A stretch of DNA of 64,000 bases from Mesorhizobium muleiense (GCF_900099905.1 NZ_FNEE01000004.1:124001-188000), one strand, 5' to 3'; numbered from the stretch's first letter, positions 38,205 through 47,717 are shown. Numbers and translations are program-made. The notes: generated by a model not told the origin, from the sequence alone.

Positions 38205-38429
38205 ATGGCTGATCACTCGCCGACCGGTCCTGTCGAACTAGGCGCGAAGATGGACTATGCCGAGCACGACCGCACCTATGCCGGCTTTCTCATGCTCGCC
38301 AAATACGGGTCGCTGTTTTGCGCCGCCGTGCTTCTGGCAATGGCTTTCGGCTTCTTTGCGGGCGGCTTCTTCTCGGGCTTTGTCCTGTTTGTTCTGATCC
38401 TCGCCGTCGGCGCTTTCATTCTCCGGTAA
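38205..38429 (+). CDS. aa3-type cytochrome c oxidase subunit IV
   Basis: This 74-residue protein matches the bacterial aa3-type cytochrome oxidase subunit IV family: a soluble N-terminus with MDYAEHDRTYAGFL followed by two transmembrane stretches to the C-terminus. It lies 86 bases before the transhydrogenase operon, as in other rhizobia. ATG 38205 is chosen at the family start; the preceding 200 bases (38005-38204) hold no gene I can support. Confidence 0.88.
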   Translation: MADHSPTGPVELGAKMDYAEHDRTYAGFLMLAKYGSLFCAAVLLAMAFGFFAGGFFSGFVLFVLILAVGAFILR

Positions 38430-38515
38430 ATTCTTCAAAACCCCCTTGCCCGCGACATCGCCGGAAGTTCGGTCGGCGTCCTGCGCAGACAGGTTCCAGC
38501 CGAAAGGATCATGCG

Positions 38516-39787
38516 GTGGGACAGACGGTTTTCATCCCTCGTGAGCTCGATGCGAACGAGCCGCGCGTTGCTGCCTCGCCCGACACGGTGAAGCGGCTGG
38601 CGGGGCTGGGGTTTGACGTCATCGTCGAAAGCGGCGCCGGCACGGCATCGCGCATTCCCGACGAGGAGTTCGCCAAGGCCGGCGCTGCGATCGGTAAGGC
38701 CGGCGATGTCGCCAAGGCCGATGTGGTGCTGAAGGTGCGCCGGCCTGATGAGGCGGAGCTGAAGGCCTATCGCCCGGGCAGTGCCGTCATCGCCATCATC
38801 GATCCCTATGGCAACGATGCCGCCGTCGATGCTCTGGCAAGGGCCGGCGTCACCGCCTTCTCGATGGAGTTCATGCCGCGCATCACGCGCGCCCAATCGA
38901 TGGACGTCCTGTCCAGCCAGGCCAACCTCGCCGGCTACCAGGCGGTGATCGACGCGGCTGCCGAATATGACCGGGCGCTGCCGATGATGATGACGGCGGC
39001 GGGCACTGTGCCGGCGGCGAAAGCATTCGTCATGGGCGTCGGCGTCGCCGGCCTGCAGGCGATCGCTACTGCGCGTCGTCTCGGCGCCGTCGTCACCGCC
39101 ACCGACGTGCGTCCCGCCGCCAAGGAACAGGTTGCCTCGCTGGGGGCAAAGTTCCTGGCGGTCGAGGACGAGGAGTTCAAGGCGGCCGAGACGGCTGGCG
39201 GCTACGCCAAGGAAATGTCGAAGGAGTATCAGGCCAAGCAAGCCACGCTGACCGCCGAGCACATCGCCAAGCAGGACATCGTCATCACCACGGCGCTGAT
39301 TCCCGGCCGTCCGGCGCCGAAGCTCGTTTCGGCCGCGATGGTCGCCTCGATGAAGCCGGGCTCGGTGATCGTCGACCTGGCGGTCGAGCGCGGCGGCAAT
39401 GTCGAGGGCGCCGTGCCCGGGCAGGTGGTGACCACGGCCAACGGCGTGAAAATCGTCGGCCATCTCAACGTGCCGGGCCGCGTCGCTGCCTCCGCCTCGC
39501 TGCTCTATGCCAGGAACCTCTTTGCGTTCCTCGAGACGCTGGTCGACAAGACCGCGAAGACGCTCGCCATCAACCGCGACGATGAACTGGTCAAGGCGAC
39601 GATGCTGACCGATGGTGGCCAGGTCGTGCATCCGGCTTTCGCCGGCAAGCCGGCGGTGATGATCGCCTCGGCTGAGCCTGCGAAGCCCGCCGCTGCAAAA
39701 GATCCAGCCCAGCCAAAGAAAGCTGCCGCATCCAGGAAAGCTGCCGCACCCAAATCGCCCGCTAATAAGTCGAAAGGGATCGCGTGA
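38516..39787 (+). CDS. pntAA: NAD(P) transhydrogenase subunit alpha part 1
   Basis: This 423-residue soluble NAD(H)-binding domain I belongs to the proton-translocating transhydrogenase. Motifs are [44 protein letters not shown] (nucleotide fold; also the RQD loop region), and [12 protein letters not shown]. It starts at GTG 38516 after GAAAGGA; the ATG at 38511 is out of frame. A Lys/Ala/Pro-rich linker of about 50 residues ends the protein. The stop overlaps the pntAB ATG by one base. Confidence 0.94.
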   Translation: MGQTVFIPRELDANEPRVAASPDTVKRLAGLGFDVIVESGAGTASRIPDEEFAKAGAAIGKAGDVAKADVVLKVRRPDEAELKAYRPGSAVIAIIDPYGNDAAVDALARAGVTAFSMEFMPRITRAQSMDVLSSQANLAGYQAVIDAAAEYDRALPMMMTAAGTVPAAKAFVMGVGVAGLQAIATARRLGAVVTATDVRPAAKEQVASLGAKFLAVEDEEFKAAETAGGYAKEMSKEYQAKQATLTAEHIAKQDIVITTALIPGRPAPKLVSAAMVASMKPGSVIVDLAVERGGNVEGAVPGQVVTTANGVKIVGHLNVPGRVAASASLLYARNLFAFLETLVDKTAKTLAINRDDELVKATMLTDGGQVVHPAFAGKPAVMIASAEPAKPAAAKDPAQPKKAAASRKAAAPKSPANKSKGIA

Positions 39788-40212
39788 TGGACCAGACTTT
39801 GCAGAAAGCCCTCGACCAGCTCGACCAGGCTACCGCCGCCGTCCGGCTCGCTGTGCAGGATCTGGCCACAGCTCCTGGCGGCACCGATGCGGCGGGCGAC
39901 GCCGCGCACGCGCTGTCCGGCGGGGCCATCGATCCGTTCGTCTTCCGCTTCGCCATTTTCGTGCTGGCGATCTTTGTCGGCTATTACGTCGTCTGGTCGG
40001 TGACGCCGGCGCTGCACACGCCACTGATGGCCGTCACCAACGCCATTTCCTCGGTCATCGTCGTCGGCGCGCTGCTTGCCGTCGGCATCTCGGCGTCCGG
40101 CATCGCCACCGGCTTCGGTTTCGTCGCGCTGATGCTGGTCTCGGTCAACATCTTCGGCGGCTTTCTCGTCACCCAGCGCATGCTGGCGATGTACAAGAAG
40201 AAGGACAAGTAG
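39787..40212 (+). CDS. pntAB: NAD(P) transhydrogenase subunit alpha part 2
   Basis: This 141-residue membrane subunit has an N-terminal amphipathic segment and three to four helices ([40 protein letters not shown], then a last pair). It forms part of the proton channel of domain II. It overlaps pntAA by one base (TGATG) and is followed by pntB after 6 bases. Alphaproteobacteria typically have this three-gene form. Confidence 0.94.
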   Translation: MDQTLQKALDQLDQATAAVRLAVQDLATAPGGTDAAGDAAHALSGGAIDPFVFRFAIFVLAIFVGYYVVWSVTPALHTPLMAVTNAISSVIVVGALLAVGISASGIATGFGFVALMLVSVNIFGGFLVTQRMLAMYKKKDK

Positions 40213-40218
40213 AGCGCC

Positions 40219-41616
40219 ATGAACGCCAACTTCGCCTCCTTCCTCTATCTGGTCTCGGGCATCCTGTTCATCCTGGCGTTGCGCGGCCTGTCGCACCCGA
40301 CCACCAGCCGCCAGGGCAACTTGTACGGCATGATCGGCATGGGCATCGCCATTGCCACCACGCTGGCGCTGGCGACCCCTTCGGCGGGAGGCTTCGGCCT
40401 CATCGTGCTCGGTCTTTTGATCGGCGGCTCAGTCGGCGCGGTCACCGCGCGGCGCATCGCCATGACCTCGATGCCGCAGCTGGTCGCCGCCTTCCATTCG
40501 CTGGTTGGGCTTGCCGCCGTCATGGTGGCGGCTGCCGCCGTCTATGCGCCGGAAAGTTTTGACATCGGCACGGTCGCCGACATCCACGCCCAGGCGCTGA
40601 TCGAGATGAGCCTCGGCGTCGCCATCGGGGCCATCACCTTCACCGGCTCGGTCATCGCCTTCCTCAAGCTCGACGGCCGCATGTCGGGCAAGCCGATCAT
40701 GATCGGTGGCCGCCATTTCATCAACGCCGCCCTCGGCATCGGGCTGATCGTGCTGATCGTGCTGCTCGTCACCACCGAGTCCAAGCTGGTGTTCTGGCTG
40801 ATCGTGGCGGCGTCGCTTGTCCTTGGCGTCCTCCTCATCATCCCGATCGGCGGCGCCGACATGCCGGTGGTCGTCTCGATGCTGAATTCCTATTCGGGCT
40901 GGGCGGCTGCGGCACTCGGCTTCACACTGGGCAATCTGGCGCTGATCATCACCGGCGCACTGGTCGGCTCGTCCGGCGCGATCCTGTCCTACATCATGTG
41001 CAAGGGCATGAACCGGTCGTTCATCTCGGTCATCCTCGGCGGCTTCGGCGGCGAGACTTCCGTCACTGCCGACGACGGCATCGAGCGCACGGTCAAGCAG
41101 GGTTCGGCCGACGATGCGGCCTATCTGATGATGAACGCGCAGAAGGTCATCATCGTGCCGGGCTACGGCATGGCGGTCGCCCAGGCGCAGCATGCGCTGC
41201 GCGAGATGGCCGACAAGCTCAAGGCCAATGGCGTCGACGTGAAATACGCTATTCATCCGGTCGCCGGCCGCATGCCCGGCCACATGAACGTGCTCCTGGC
41301 CGAAGCCAACGTGCCTTACGACGAAGTGTTCGAGCTCGAGGACATCAACTCCGAATTCGCGCAGGCTGACGTCGCCTATGTCATCGGCGCCAACGACGTC
41401 ACCAACCCGTCCGCCCGCGACGACAAGTCGTCGCCGATCTACGGCATGCCGATCCTCGATGTCGACAAGGCCCGCACCTGTCTGTTCGTCAAGCGCTCGC
41501 TCGGCTCCGGCTATGCCGGCATTGACAACACGCTGTTCTACAAGGACGGCACCATGATGCTGCTCGGCGACGCCAAAAAGATGACCGAAGAGATCGTCAA
41601 GGCGATGGATCACTGA
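40219..41616 (+). CDS. pntB: NAD(P) transhydrogenase subunit beta
   Basis: This 465-residue subunit combines about eight to nine transmembrane helices (proton channel, to residue about 270) with the C-terminal NADP(H)-binding domain III. Domain III shows VIIVPGYGMAVAQAQHAL, HPVAGRMPGHMNVLLAEA and VIGANDVTNP. The enzyme uses the proton gradient to reduce NADP+ with NADH in the inner membrane. It is the last gene of the operon and converges on the DUF1284 gene. Confidence 0.95.
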   Translation: MNANFASFLYLVSGILFILALRGLSHPTTSRQGNLYGMIGMGIAIATTLALATPSAGGFGLIVLGLLIGGSVGAVTARRIAMTSMPQLVAAFHSLVGLAAVMVAAAAVYAPESFDIGTVADIHAQALIEMSLGVAIGAITFTGSVIAFLKLDGRMSGKPIMIGGRHFINAALGIGLIVLIVLLVTTESKLVFWLIVAASLVLGVLLIIPIGGADMPVVVSMLNSYSGWAAAALGFTLGNLALIITGALVGSSGAILSYIMCKGMNRSFISVILGGFGGETSVTADDGIERTVKQGSADDAAYLMMNAQKVIIVPGYGMAVAQAQHALREMADKLKANGVDVKYAIHPVAGRMPGHMNVLLAEANVPYDEVFELEDINSEFAQADVAYVIGANDVTNPSARDDKSSPIYGMPILDVDKARTCLFVKRSLGSGYAGIDNTLFYKDGTMMLLGDAKKMTEEIVKAMDH

Positions 41617-41662
41617 TCCGGGTTGGCGACCCCGACAATCGTCCCACTGCGAGCGTTGCCTT

Positions 41663-42082
41663 TCACCGGAGCGCCACCGTTCCATAGTCTGAAGCGGCGA
41701 TTGAACTGCAAAGGTCAAACCACTCGCACCCGCCGCAAGCACCCCGGGTACGGCCCGAAGAGAACGCATCGCGCATAGTTCGCAGAAGCGAGGGATGGAG
41801 CTGAAGTTCCATGTCCTCGGCAATCGAGTACCCCAGAAGCGTACCAACACTGGCCGCCGCCTGACGGTCGCGCTCCGTCACGCTGTCGCGAAGGCAGTGC
41901 GGCTCCGCCTCACCGAGCAAGGGCGCGCAAATATCGTCAGGCCCGGAGACGATCAGCATGTGTTCGCCTGCGGAGAGCCGAGCCGCGATCGCGTCGAAAT
42001 TGACGACGAACGCAGCGCTGTAACCCTTGCCTGCGTAAGTCAGCAGGCAAAGGAGATGGTGCGGCCGCAGCCGGACGGTCAT
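41663..42082 (-). CDS. DUF1284 ferredoxin-like protein
   Basis: This 139-residue protein begins MTVRLRPHHLLCLLTYAGKG, the DUF1284 signature, and has further cysteines in DDICAPL, EPHCLRD and CGGCEWFDLC. That suggests a metal or Fe-S site. No function is established. Its start overlaps the bioY stop by four bases, so it is translated with the biotin transporter; this pairing is common in rhizobia. Confidence 0.85.
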   Translation of the reverse strand: MTVRLRPHHLLCLLTYAGKGYSAAFVVNFDAIAARLSAGEHMLIVSGPDDICAPLLGEAEPHCLRDSVTERDRQAAASVGTLLGYSIAEDMELQLHPSLLRTMRDAFSSGRTRGACGGCEWFDLCSSIAASDYGTVALR

Positions 42083-42657
42083 TTTTGCGCGCGTGTCATG
42101 AGCTTGAGCGTGGTCGCGGCCAATGCCGACTTGAGCGCCCCGCCGATCAGGAACGGCGTGACGCCGTGGACGATTGCCTGTTCGATGCCAATGGCGATGG
42201 AAAGCCATGCTGCGCCCAGCACGAGGCAAAGCGCGTTGCCCAGGAGCATGGAGACGAACGCCAGCCAGGGGCGGTTGCCGTTCCAGCCGCGCTCCGCCAG
42301 CCATCCCGTGAGCGCGCCGACCACGGGGAAGGCAAAGAGGTATCCGGCGGTCGGGCCGACAAAGTGATGCGCACCGGCAGCGCCCCCAGATAAAACCGGC
42401 AACCCGATCGCGCCTTCGACCAACCATGCAACGATCGTGGCCGCGCCGAGTCTCCAGCCGTAGACTGCACCGATCAGGGTGACCGCAAAGGTCTGCATGG
42501 TCACGGGCACCGGAACCATAGGCACTTCGATGTAAGACGCCAGCGCCAGAAATACGGTTCCCAGGACGACCGCCCCGATCTGCCAGGACAGCGACCAGTC
42601 GCGGATGCGCGGCGCGCTTGAAGCCGCGTGGCTGTCGGAGGTGGGGTTATGAGGCAT
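42079..42657 (-). CDS. bioY: biotin transporter BioY
   Basis: This 192-residue membrane protein is the substrate-specific S component for biotin uptake. It has six predicted helices and BioY motifs VPMVPVPVTMQTFAVTLIGA and GPTAGYLFAFPVVGALTGW. ATG at 42657 is preferred over the longer frame. No BioM or BioN is adjacent, so it may act alone or share an energising module elsewhere. I see no clear BioR operator upstream. Confidence 0.93.
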   Translation of the reverse strand: MPHNPTSDSHAASSAPRIRDWSLSWQIGAVVLGTVFLALASYIEVPMVPVPVTMQTFAVTLIGAVYGWRLGAATIVAWLVEGAIGLPVLSGGAAGAHHFVGPTAGYLFAFPVVGALTGWLAERGWNGNRPWLAFVSMLLGNALCLVLGAAWLSIAIGIEQAIVHGVTPFLIGGALKSALAATTLKLMTRAQK

Positions 42658-43008
42658 ATGTGTTCTCTTTCGTACTGGCTGTGAAGCAGGCGCTATGCCT
42701 GACTTGCGGGATTGAACGACGTGCTGCCCGCGAGGACGGAGTAGCGGATCAGGCGGCTGTCGGCAACGGCGGCTTGCCGATGCTTCATGGCGGCGCGACA
42801 AACGGCGCCGGAAGTCACAGTCCTAAGTTTCGCGACAAAATCGCCGGCGTTGAACTCTTCAACGAATTCCTGTCGCAAAACCCACTGCGCAAAAAGTCGG
42901 CGATTTGCGACAGATATCTGCGATGCTTTTTGCACTTGCTTTGGATTCAGCACTACGATGGGCAAGTTCTGTTCCGATGGACGGGATTTGTCACCAACGG
43001 AGGCGCCG

Positions 43009-44508
43009 GTGTCTGAACGCCAGCCTGTCGCTTCGCCGACCAAGACCGGCTCGCCCGCGAAGGCTAGCCTGCCGGCCCCCGGAAAGGCGCCGCGCAAGCT
43101 CAGCCAGGCCGTGGTGATCGTGCATGGCATGGGTGAACAGCGGCCGATGGGCACGCTGAAGGAGTTTGTTCAGGCTGTTTGGAGTCATGATCCCGCCCGC
43201 GCGCCGTTTTATGCCCAGGTCGCCGATCCGGACGGTCCCGCCGGCGCGAAGATCAACCAGAGCTGGATCACGCCCGACAGCCGCACCAATTCGCACGAGC
43301 TTCGTCGGATCACCACCCCCTATGATGTCGACGGCCGCCGCACCGATTTCTACGAGCTTTACTGGGCCGACATCACGCAAGGCACGACGCGGGGCCGGCT
43401 TGCGGCCTGGGTGACAAATCTGCTCTGGCGCAAGCCCGCCGACATTCCGCGCGACGCCCGCGGGCTCTATGTCGTCACCGTTCTGGCCGTCATAGCAGTC
43501 CTGGGCGCGGCATTCGTGCTCGCGACCTCGACCTTGCGAGGGCATATTTCCTGGACCACGGGCATGCTCGTCACGATCCTGGCCTCGTTCGTCGTCTGGT
43601 CGGTGGACCGGTTCGGTCTTCCTTATTTCGGTGATGTGGCCGCCTATGTGCGGGCTGAAGCGGCAACGGTCGAGAAGCGCGCGCTTGTCCGCGACCGTGG
43701 CCTGACACTGTTGAGGCGCCTCATGGTGGACGACGGCTACGACCGCATCGTGCTGGTCTCGCACAGCCTAGGGTCAATCATCGCCTATGATCTGCTGCAG
43801 ATATTGTGGGCCGATTTCAGGCCACGAAAGCTGGAAGCCCTCCGCGACAAGGCGAGACTGAAAGCGATCCGCGCCGTCGACAAAGCTACGCTCAAGTCAG
43901 ATGGTTCTGCGTGGCCAGACAAATTGGATGATTTTTCCGGATTCCGGCGCGCCCAATGGGAGCTCTACCGCCACCTCCGCGCCGGCGACGCCGATCATCC
44001 ATTGCCTTGGAAGATCAGCGATTTCGTCACGCTCGGCAGTCCGCTGACCCACAGCGAATTTCTGGTGACCTACAATCTCGCCGAATTCAGGCGCGGCATC
44101 GCTGAGCGGCTGTTCTCGGCATGTCCGCCGATCGCCGACACGGCGGCCGGTGGAACCGTCCTCTATCAGGAAGGGCGCAGCCGTTCGGGCAAGCCGCAGC
44201 GGGCGGTGCATCACGGTGCGGCGTTTGCCGCGACGCGCTGGACCAATATCTTCGACATGGGCAATGGCTGGCTGACCGGCGACCCGATCTCAGGACCGAT
44301 GGCGGAAAATTTCGGCCCCGGCGTGGAGAACATTCAGGTCGAACTGCGCAGTTCGCTTGGCCGCATCTTCACGCACAGGCTCTACTGGTCGCTGGAGGCG
44401 ACCGGCGTCGAGGTCGCGGCAGCCGCCGGCACCCCGCCGCGCTCTCATATCGGCGTGCTGCGTGACGCCGTCGATCTCGGCCGAAAACTGGAACGACCCG
44501 AAGCATAA
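43009..44508 (+). CDS. large membrane alpha/beta-hydrolase-like protein
   Basis: This 499-residue protein has an oxyanion-type motif VVIVHGMGEQ (about 35-43), two predicted transmembrane helices near residues 150-195 between the N-terminal and catalytic halves, and a nucleophile elbow VSHSLGS with Ser253. GTG 43009 is chosen because GGAGG precedes it by about 6 bases; the frame is open further upstream. A conserved FVTLGSPLTHSEFL follows. The fold fits lipases or esterases, but I do not recognise the substrate. It precedes a saccharopine-dehydrogenase-like gene, and a piece of its 3' end is repeated at 46326-46437. Confidence 0.75.
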   Translation: MSERQPVASPTKTGSPAKASLPAPGKAPRKLSQAVVIVHGMGEQRPMGTLKEFVQAVWSHDPARAPFYAQVADPDGPAGAKINQSWITPDSRTNSHELRRITTPYDVDGRRTDFYELYWADITQGTTRGRLAAWVTNLLWRKPADIPRDARGLYVVTVLAVIAVLGAAFVLATSTLRGHISWTTGMLVTILASFVVWSVDRFGLPYFGDVAAYVRAEAATVEKRALVRDRGLTLLRRLMVDDGYDRIVLVSHSLGSIIAYDLLQILWADFRPRKLEALRDKARLKAIRAVDKATLKSDGSAWPDKLDDFSGFRRAQWELYRHLRAGDADHPLPWKISDFVTLGSPLTHSEFLVTYNLAEFRRGIAERLFSACPPIADTAAGGTVLYQEGRSRSGKPQRAVHHGAAFAATRWTNIFDMGNGWLTGDPISGPMAENFGPGVENIQVELRSSLGRIFTHRLYWSLEATGVEVAAAAGTPPRSHIGVLRDAVDLGRKLERPEA

Positions 44509-44563
44509 AGCGGATTGGCGCGCCGGAGCAGCCAATACCGCCGGAACATGGAGACAGGCTTCT

Positions 44564-46243
44564 GTGAGCCAAGAGAGCGCAGCACGCATGAGAATCCTGA
44601 TCCTGGGCGGATACGGCGTTTTCGGCGGGCGCCTGGTGGAGCTCCTATCCGACATAGCGGAGATTGAACTCTTCATCTGCGGCCGCGACTTCTCTCGCGC
44701 CGAGGCGTTCTGCGCGCGCTACAGAGGGCGGGCCCGGGTTCGGCCGCTTGCGCTTGATCGCGCAGAAATTGTGGCCGGCCTGCGCGCGCAACGGCCCAAT
44801 CTGGTCGTCGACGCGTCCGGGCCGTTCCAACATTATGGGACCAATCGCTATCGTGTGATTTCGGCCTGCATCGACGCTGGCATCGACTATCTCGACTTTG
44901 CCGACGCCGCCGACTTTGTGTTCGGCGTGCCTCAGTTCGACGCGCAAGCAAAGGACGCAGGCATATTCATTCTATCGGGCATTAGCAGCTTTCCTGTGCT
45001 GACCGCCGCCGTCCTGCGCGAGATGGCGAAAACGATGGAGATCGTCTCTGTGAAAGGCGGCATCGCCCCTTCGCCCTATGCCGGAATCGGCCTCAACGTC
45101 ATGCGTGCGGTGGTGGGCTATGCCGGCGCTCCGGTGAAGCTGCGACGACATGGGGTGCAATCGCATGGCATCGCTCTGGCTGAAAGCATGCGCTTTACCA
45201 TCGCGGTGCCGGGCCGGCTGCCGCTCCGGAACATCCGTTTCTCGCTGGTGGACGTGCCGGACTTGCAGGTCATCCCGCCCGAGCATCCCTCAATGACCGA
45301 TATCTGGATGGGAGCCGGGCCGGTCCCGGAAATCTTGCACCGGACACTCAACCTCCTGGCGAAGGCGCGGGCGAGGTTCAGGCTCTCGTCGCTGGAACCT
45401 TTCTCGCGTCTCTTCTACGCGGTGCTCAACCGAATGCGTTTTGGCGAGCATCGCGGCGGTATGTTCGTCAGCGCGTACGGCACCACGGATGGGCAGGACG
45501 CCGAACGGAGCTGGCATCTTTTGGCCGAAGGGGATGACGGGCCATACATCCCATCGATGGCCATCGAAGCGATCATCCGTAAATTGCTGGCGGGCACTCG
45601 TCCGGAGGCCGGAGCACGGTCCGGGGTTCGCGCCCTTGAGCTTGCAGACTATGAGGCGCTGTTCCAAAGCCGGAAGATATTCACCGGGTTTCGGGGACAC
45701 GAGATCGTTGCGCCCCTGTACTGGGGGATTCTCGGATCCGCCTTCTCCTCACTTGCTCCGCGCCTTCAGGATCTGCATGGCAGCACCGCCACCCGCCAAT
45801 GGACGGGCTTCGCCGAGGTACGACGCGGTCGCCGCCCGGCGGCCGCGTTCGTGGCGGCGCTTGTCGGCTTCCCGAAAGCTGCGCCACGGGTGCCGGTCAC
45901 GGTGACATTTTCGCGCGAGAACCGCTCTGAACACTGGATCCGTAGTTTCGACGGCAAGTGTTTTTCTTCGATTCAGTCGGCCGGCACTGGGAGGGACCAG
46001 CATCTTCTGGTGGAACGGTTTGGGATCGCGTCCTTCGCGTTGGCTCTGGTGGTGGACGGCGATCGTCTGACCCTGGTTCCGAGACGATGGTCGCTGCTGG
46101 GTATTCCAATGCCCGGCTTCCTCCTTCCCAAAGGCTCGAGCTTCGAAACGGAACGGGACGGGCAATTCTGCTTCGATGTGGAAATTTCGATGCCGTTGAT
46201 CGGCCTGATCGTGGCGTATCGGGGGACGCTCAGCCCAACCTGA
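44564..46243 (+). CDS. saccharopine dehydrogenase-like protein with DUF4166 domain
   Basis: This protein of about 559 residues starts with a Rossmann fold (ILILGGYGVFGGRLVELL) of the saccharopine-dehydrogenase NADP-binding family, followed by VVDASGPFQHYG and DYLDFADAADFV. The last 190 residues match the DUF4166 type (RQWTGFAEVRRGR, PVTVTFSREN, PRRWSLLGIPMPGFLLPKGS, FDVEISMPLIGLIVAYRG). GTG 44564 has GGAG at good spacing; ATG 44588 is an alternative. It is unlikely to make lysine. It probably modifies a lipid or small molecule with the neighbouring hydrolase, which is inference from context. Confidence 0.82.
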   Translation: MSQESAARMRILILGGYGVFGGRLVELLSDIAEIELFICGRDFSRAEAFCARYRGRARVRPLALDRAEIVAGLRAQRPNLVVDASGPFQHYGTNRYRVISACIDAGIDYLDFADAADFVFGVPQFDAQAKDAGIFILSGISSFPVLTAAVLREMAKTMEIVSVKGGIAPSPYAGIGLNVMRAVVGYAGAPVKLRRHGVQSHGIALAESMRFTIAVPGRLPLRNIRFSLVDVPDLQVIPPEHPSMTDIWMGAGPVPEILHRTLNLLAKARARFRLSSLEPFSRLFYAVLNRMRFGEHRGGMFVSAYGTTDGQDAERSWHLLAEGDDGPYIPSMAIEAIIRKLLAGTRPEAGARSGVRALELADYEALFQSRKIFTGFRGHEIVAPLYWGILGSAFSSLAPRLQDLHGSTATRQWTGFAEVRRGRRPAAAFVAALVGFPKAAPRVPVTVTFSRENRSEHWIRSFDGKCFSSIQSAGTGRDQHLLVERFGIASFALALVVDGDRLTLVPRRWSLLGIPMPGFLLPKGSSFETERDGQFCFDVEISMPLIGLIVAYRGTLSPT

Positions 46244-46325
46244 ATAGGTTGAGCCAGAGACAGGTAACGGTAACGGTGTGCCATCCGCACCTGGGCAAAA
46301 AATCCTGGATTCGGTGTGGAGGACC

Positions 46326-46443
46326 AGCAGCCTGCCGCCGGCACCCCGCCGTGCTCGCATATCGACGTGCTGCGTGACACCGTCAATCTCGGCCGCAAAC
46401 TGGAGCCAAGCCAGCCGGCACCGACGACTTCTGCCGGAAGATA
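46326..46443 (+). pseudogene. Remnant of the hydrolase 3' end (duplication scar)
   Basis: About 80 bases here are near-identical to the 3' end of the hydrolase gene at roughly 44418-44497. In the homologous frame they encode PAAGTPPCSHIDVLRD and NLGRKLEP, against AAGTPPRSHIGVLRD and DLGRKLER in the intact gene, then run to a TAG. No start or body is present. The rest of 46244-46554 (311 bases) holds no other gene I can support. Confidence 0.8.
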
Positions 46444-46554
46444 GGGCACGCTCGTTTGGGCGAATCAGCGCGCAGTTCATGGCGATGACGTCGTCAAAAC
46501 AACCGGTCGATGCCGGGGAAAGTCTCGGCGTCGATAGAACCCCTCAAGCACCGA

Positions 46555-47472
46555 TCAACGGTCGGTCAGGAAGACCGCCTCCTCGTCGTCTCGCTGCCTG
46601 CCCCCAAGTGCTGCCGCGGCGCTTGCGATGAAAGCGCCGACGACCAGGGACAGAGCGCCAAGCAGCGCGAAGGTGGCACCGGCTTTCCTGGCGGTATCGG
46701 CAGCCTGCTGGGCCTGGACCTTCGCCTCTTCGACCCTGGCAAGCACGGCATCGACACGGGCCCTGGCATCGGGTTCCGACAGCCCGGTGCGGGCGGCTAC
46801 CAACTGCGACAGATAGGTCTTGTCGTCGGCTGACACTTCGCCTGCTGCTGCGCTCGCGATCAAAATGCGCGAGGCCTGCGCCGTCGCCGCCGCATCGCTC
46901 TCCGGGTTGGCGGCAGCAAGCCTGGCCGCATCGGCCGGGCGGAACAACGCATCGACGAAGTACGACGTTGCGTTGTCGGTCGCGGCGTCTCCGGCGTTTG
47001 CAGTAGCACCTGCCGAAGCGCCCATTGCCGCGCCCGACGCGACTGTCGAAGCGGCGTGGACGCCGGTTCCGACAGCTGCGGAGAGCGCCGAGCCGAGCAC
47101 GCCGGCGACGAGCAACGTTGCAAGCGCCCAGGCGAGGAAGCCGTGTGCGGTATCGCGGAAAAAGACCTCATCGGTGTGGACGCCGACCCATTTGGTGCGT
47201 AGGCGCCCGGCAAGATAACCGCCTACGGCCGACGACAGCCACTGCACGATGATCAGCCACGCAGCCGTGGAGGCCGCGAAAGTTGTGACTGAGGTGCTCA
47301 AGCCGGACCACGGCGAAACCATCGTCAGCCCGAGCCCGGAGCCGAGCAGCATCAGGATCAATGTTAGCGTCGAGGCAGCAAAGGCGCCGGCCACGATTGG
47401 CCCCCAGCTGACAGCGGTAGAAGAGGATTCCGTCGGTGCGGAAACGTCGACAGCTGTTAGGGTTGACTGCAT
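46555..47472 (-). CDS. conserved membrane protein of unknown function
   Basis: This 305-residue protein has an N-terminal hydrophobic segment (about 20-50, WGPIVAGAFAASTLTLILML), a second near 65-90, a third near 110-130, and a last one near 270-290 (FALLGALSLVVGAFIASAAA). Between them is an Ala-rich, probably coiled or extracytoplasmic region (VLARVEEAKVQAQQAADTA). Rhizobial homologues are sometimes labelled PhnA-like without evidence. It follows the 25-residue small protein gene by 9 bases and is probably co-transcribed with it from the promoter at 47592-47616. Confidence 0.75.
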   Translation of the reverse strand: MQSTLTAVDVSAPTESSSTAVSWGPIVAGAFAASTLTLILMLLGSGLGLTMVSPWSGLSTSVTTFAASTAAWLIIVQWLSSAVGGYLAGRLRTKWVGVHTDEVFFRDTAHGFLAWALATLLVAGVLGSALSAAVGTGVHAASTVASGAAMGASAGATANAGDAATDNATSYFVDALFRPADAARLAAANPESDAAATAQASRILIASAAAGEVSADDKTYLSQLVAARTGLSEPDARARVDAVLARVEEAKVQAQQAADTARKAGATFALLGALSLVVGAFIASAAAALGGRQRDDEEAVFLTDR

Positions 47473-47481
47473 GTCAGCCCC

Positions 47482-47559
47482 CTAACGTGCGAAAAGCATG
47501 ATGAGAATAATGATCGGAATCGGGACTCCGAGAAGCCAGAGCAAAATGCCACGTCCCAT
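47482..47559 (-). CDS. 25-residue small membrane protein
   Basis: A frame of 26 codons (ATG at 47559, TAG at 47482) encodes a protein starting MGRGILLWLLGVPIPIIIL and ending in a short basic tail. It is almost entirely one hydrophobic helix with an N-terminal Arg. AGGAGG lies 5 bases before the ATG, an excellent ribosome site. It precedes the membrane protein gene by 9 bases. Small proteins of this style occur in rhizobia; function is unknown. Confidence 0.75.
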   Translation of the reverse strand: MGRGILLWLLGVPIPIIILIMLFAR

Positions 47560-47591
47560 GAGTGCCTCCTGCGGCGATTGTGATCGATTAC

Positions 47592-47616
47592 AATGCCTTG
47601 GATGCTCTTCCGTTCC
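47592..47616 (-). promoter_or_regulatory. Candidate EcfG (general stress sigma) promoter
   Basis: On the minus strand, GGAAC (47612-47616), 16 bases, then CATT (47592-47595) matches the EcfG -35 exactly and the -10 (CGTT) at three of four bases. The -10 ends 32 bases upstream of the small-protein ATG. Confidence 0.35.
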
Positions 47617-47717
47617 GACCGGCCCTCATGATCCTTTGTTGCGACGCAGCAGGGATCGTTGGTGGGCCTTGGCCTACCAATGCCTTAAGTGTCCGAAGCT
47701 GAGCAGCTGCTTGGGCT

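Noticed and set aside
37953..38216. 87-residue minus-strand frame across the gap between DUF3096 and the oxidase subunit IV genes
   Set aside because: Overlaps both real genes at its ends, no ribosome site or recognisable domain.
42658..43008. Longer start for the hydrolase gene at 42787 and a possible BioR operator before bioY
   Set aside because: The extra N-terminal residues look non-coding and GTG 43009 has the ribosome site; no TTATMKATAA-like BioR site was seen.
46278..46631. 117-residue plus-strand frame near the hydrolase remnant
   Set aside because: It reads the duplicated fragment in the wrong frame and runs into the opposite-strand membrane protein gene.
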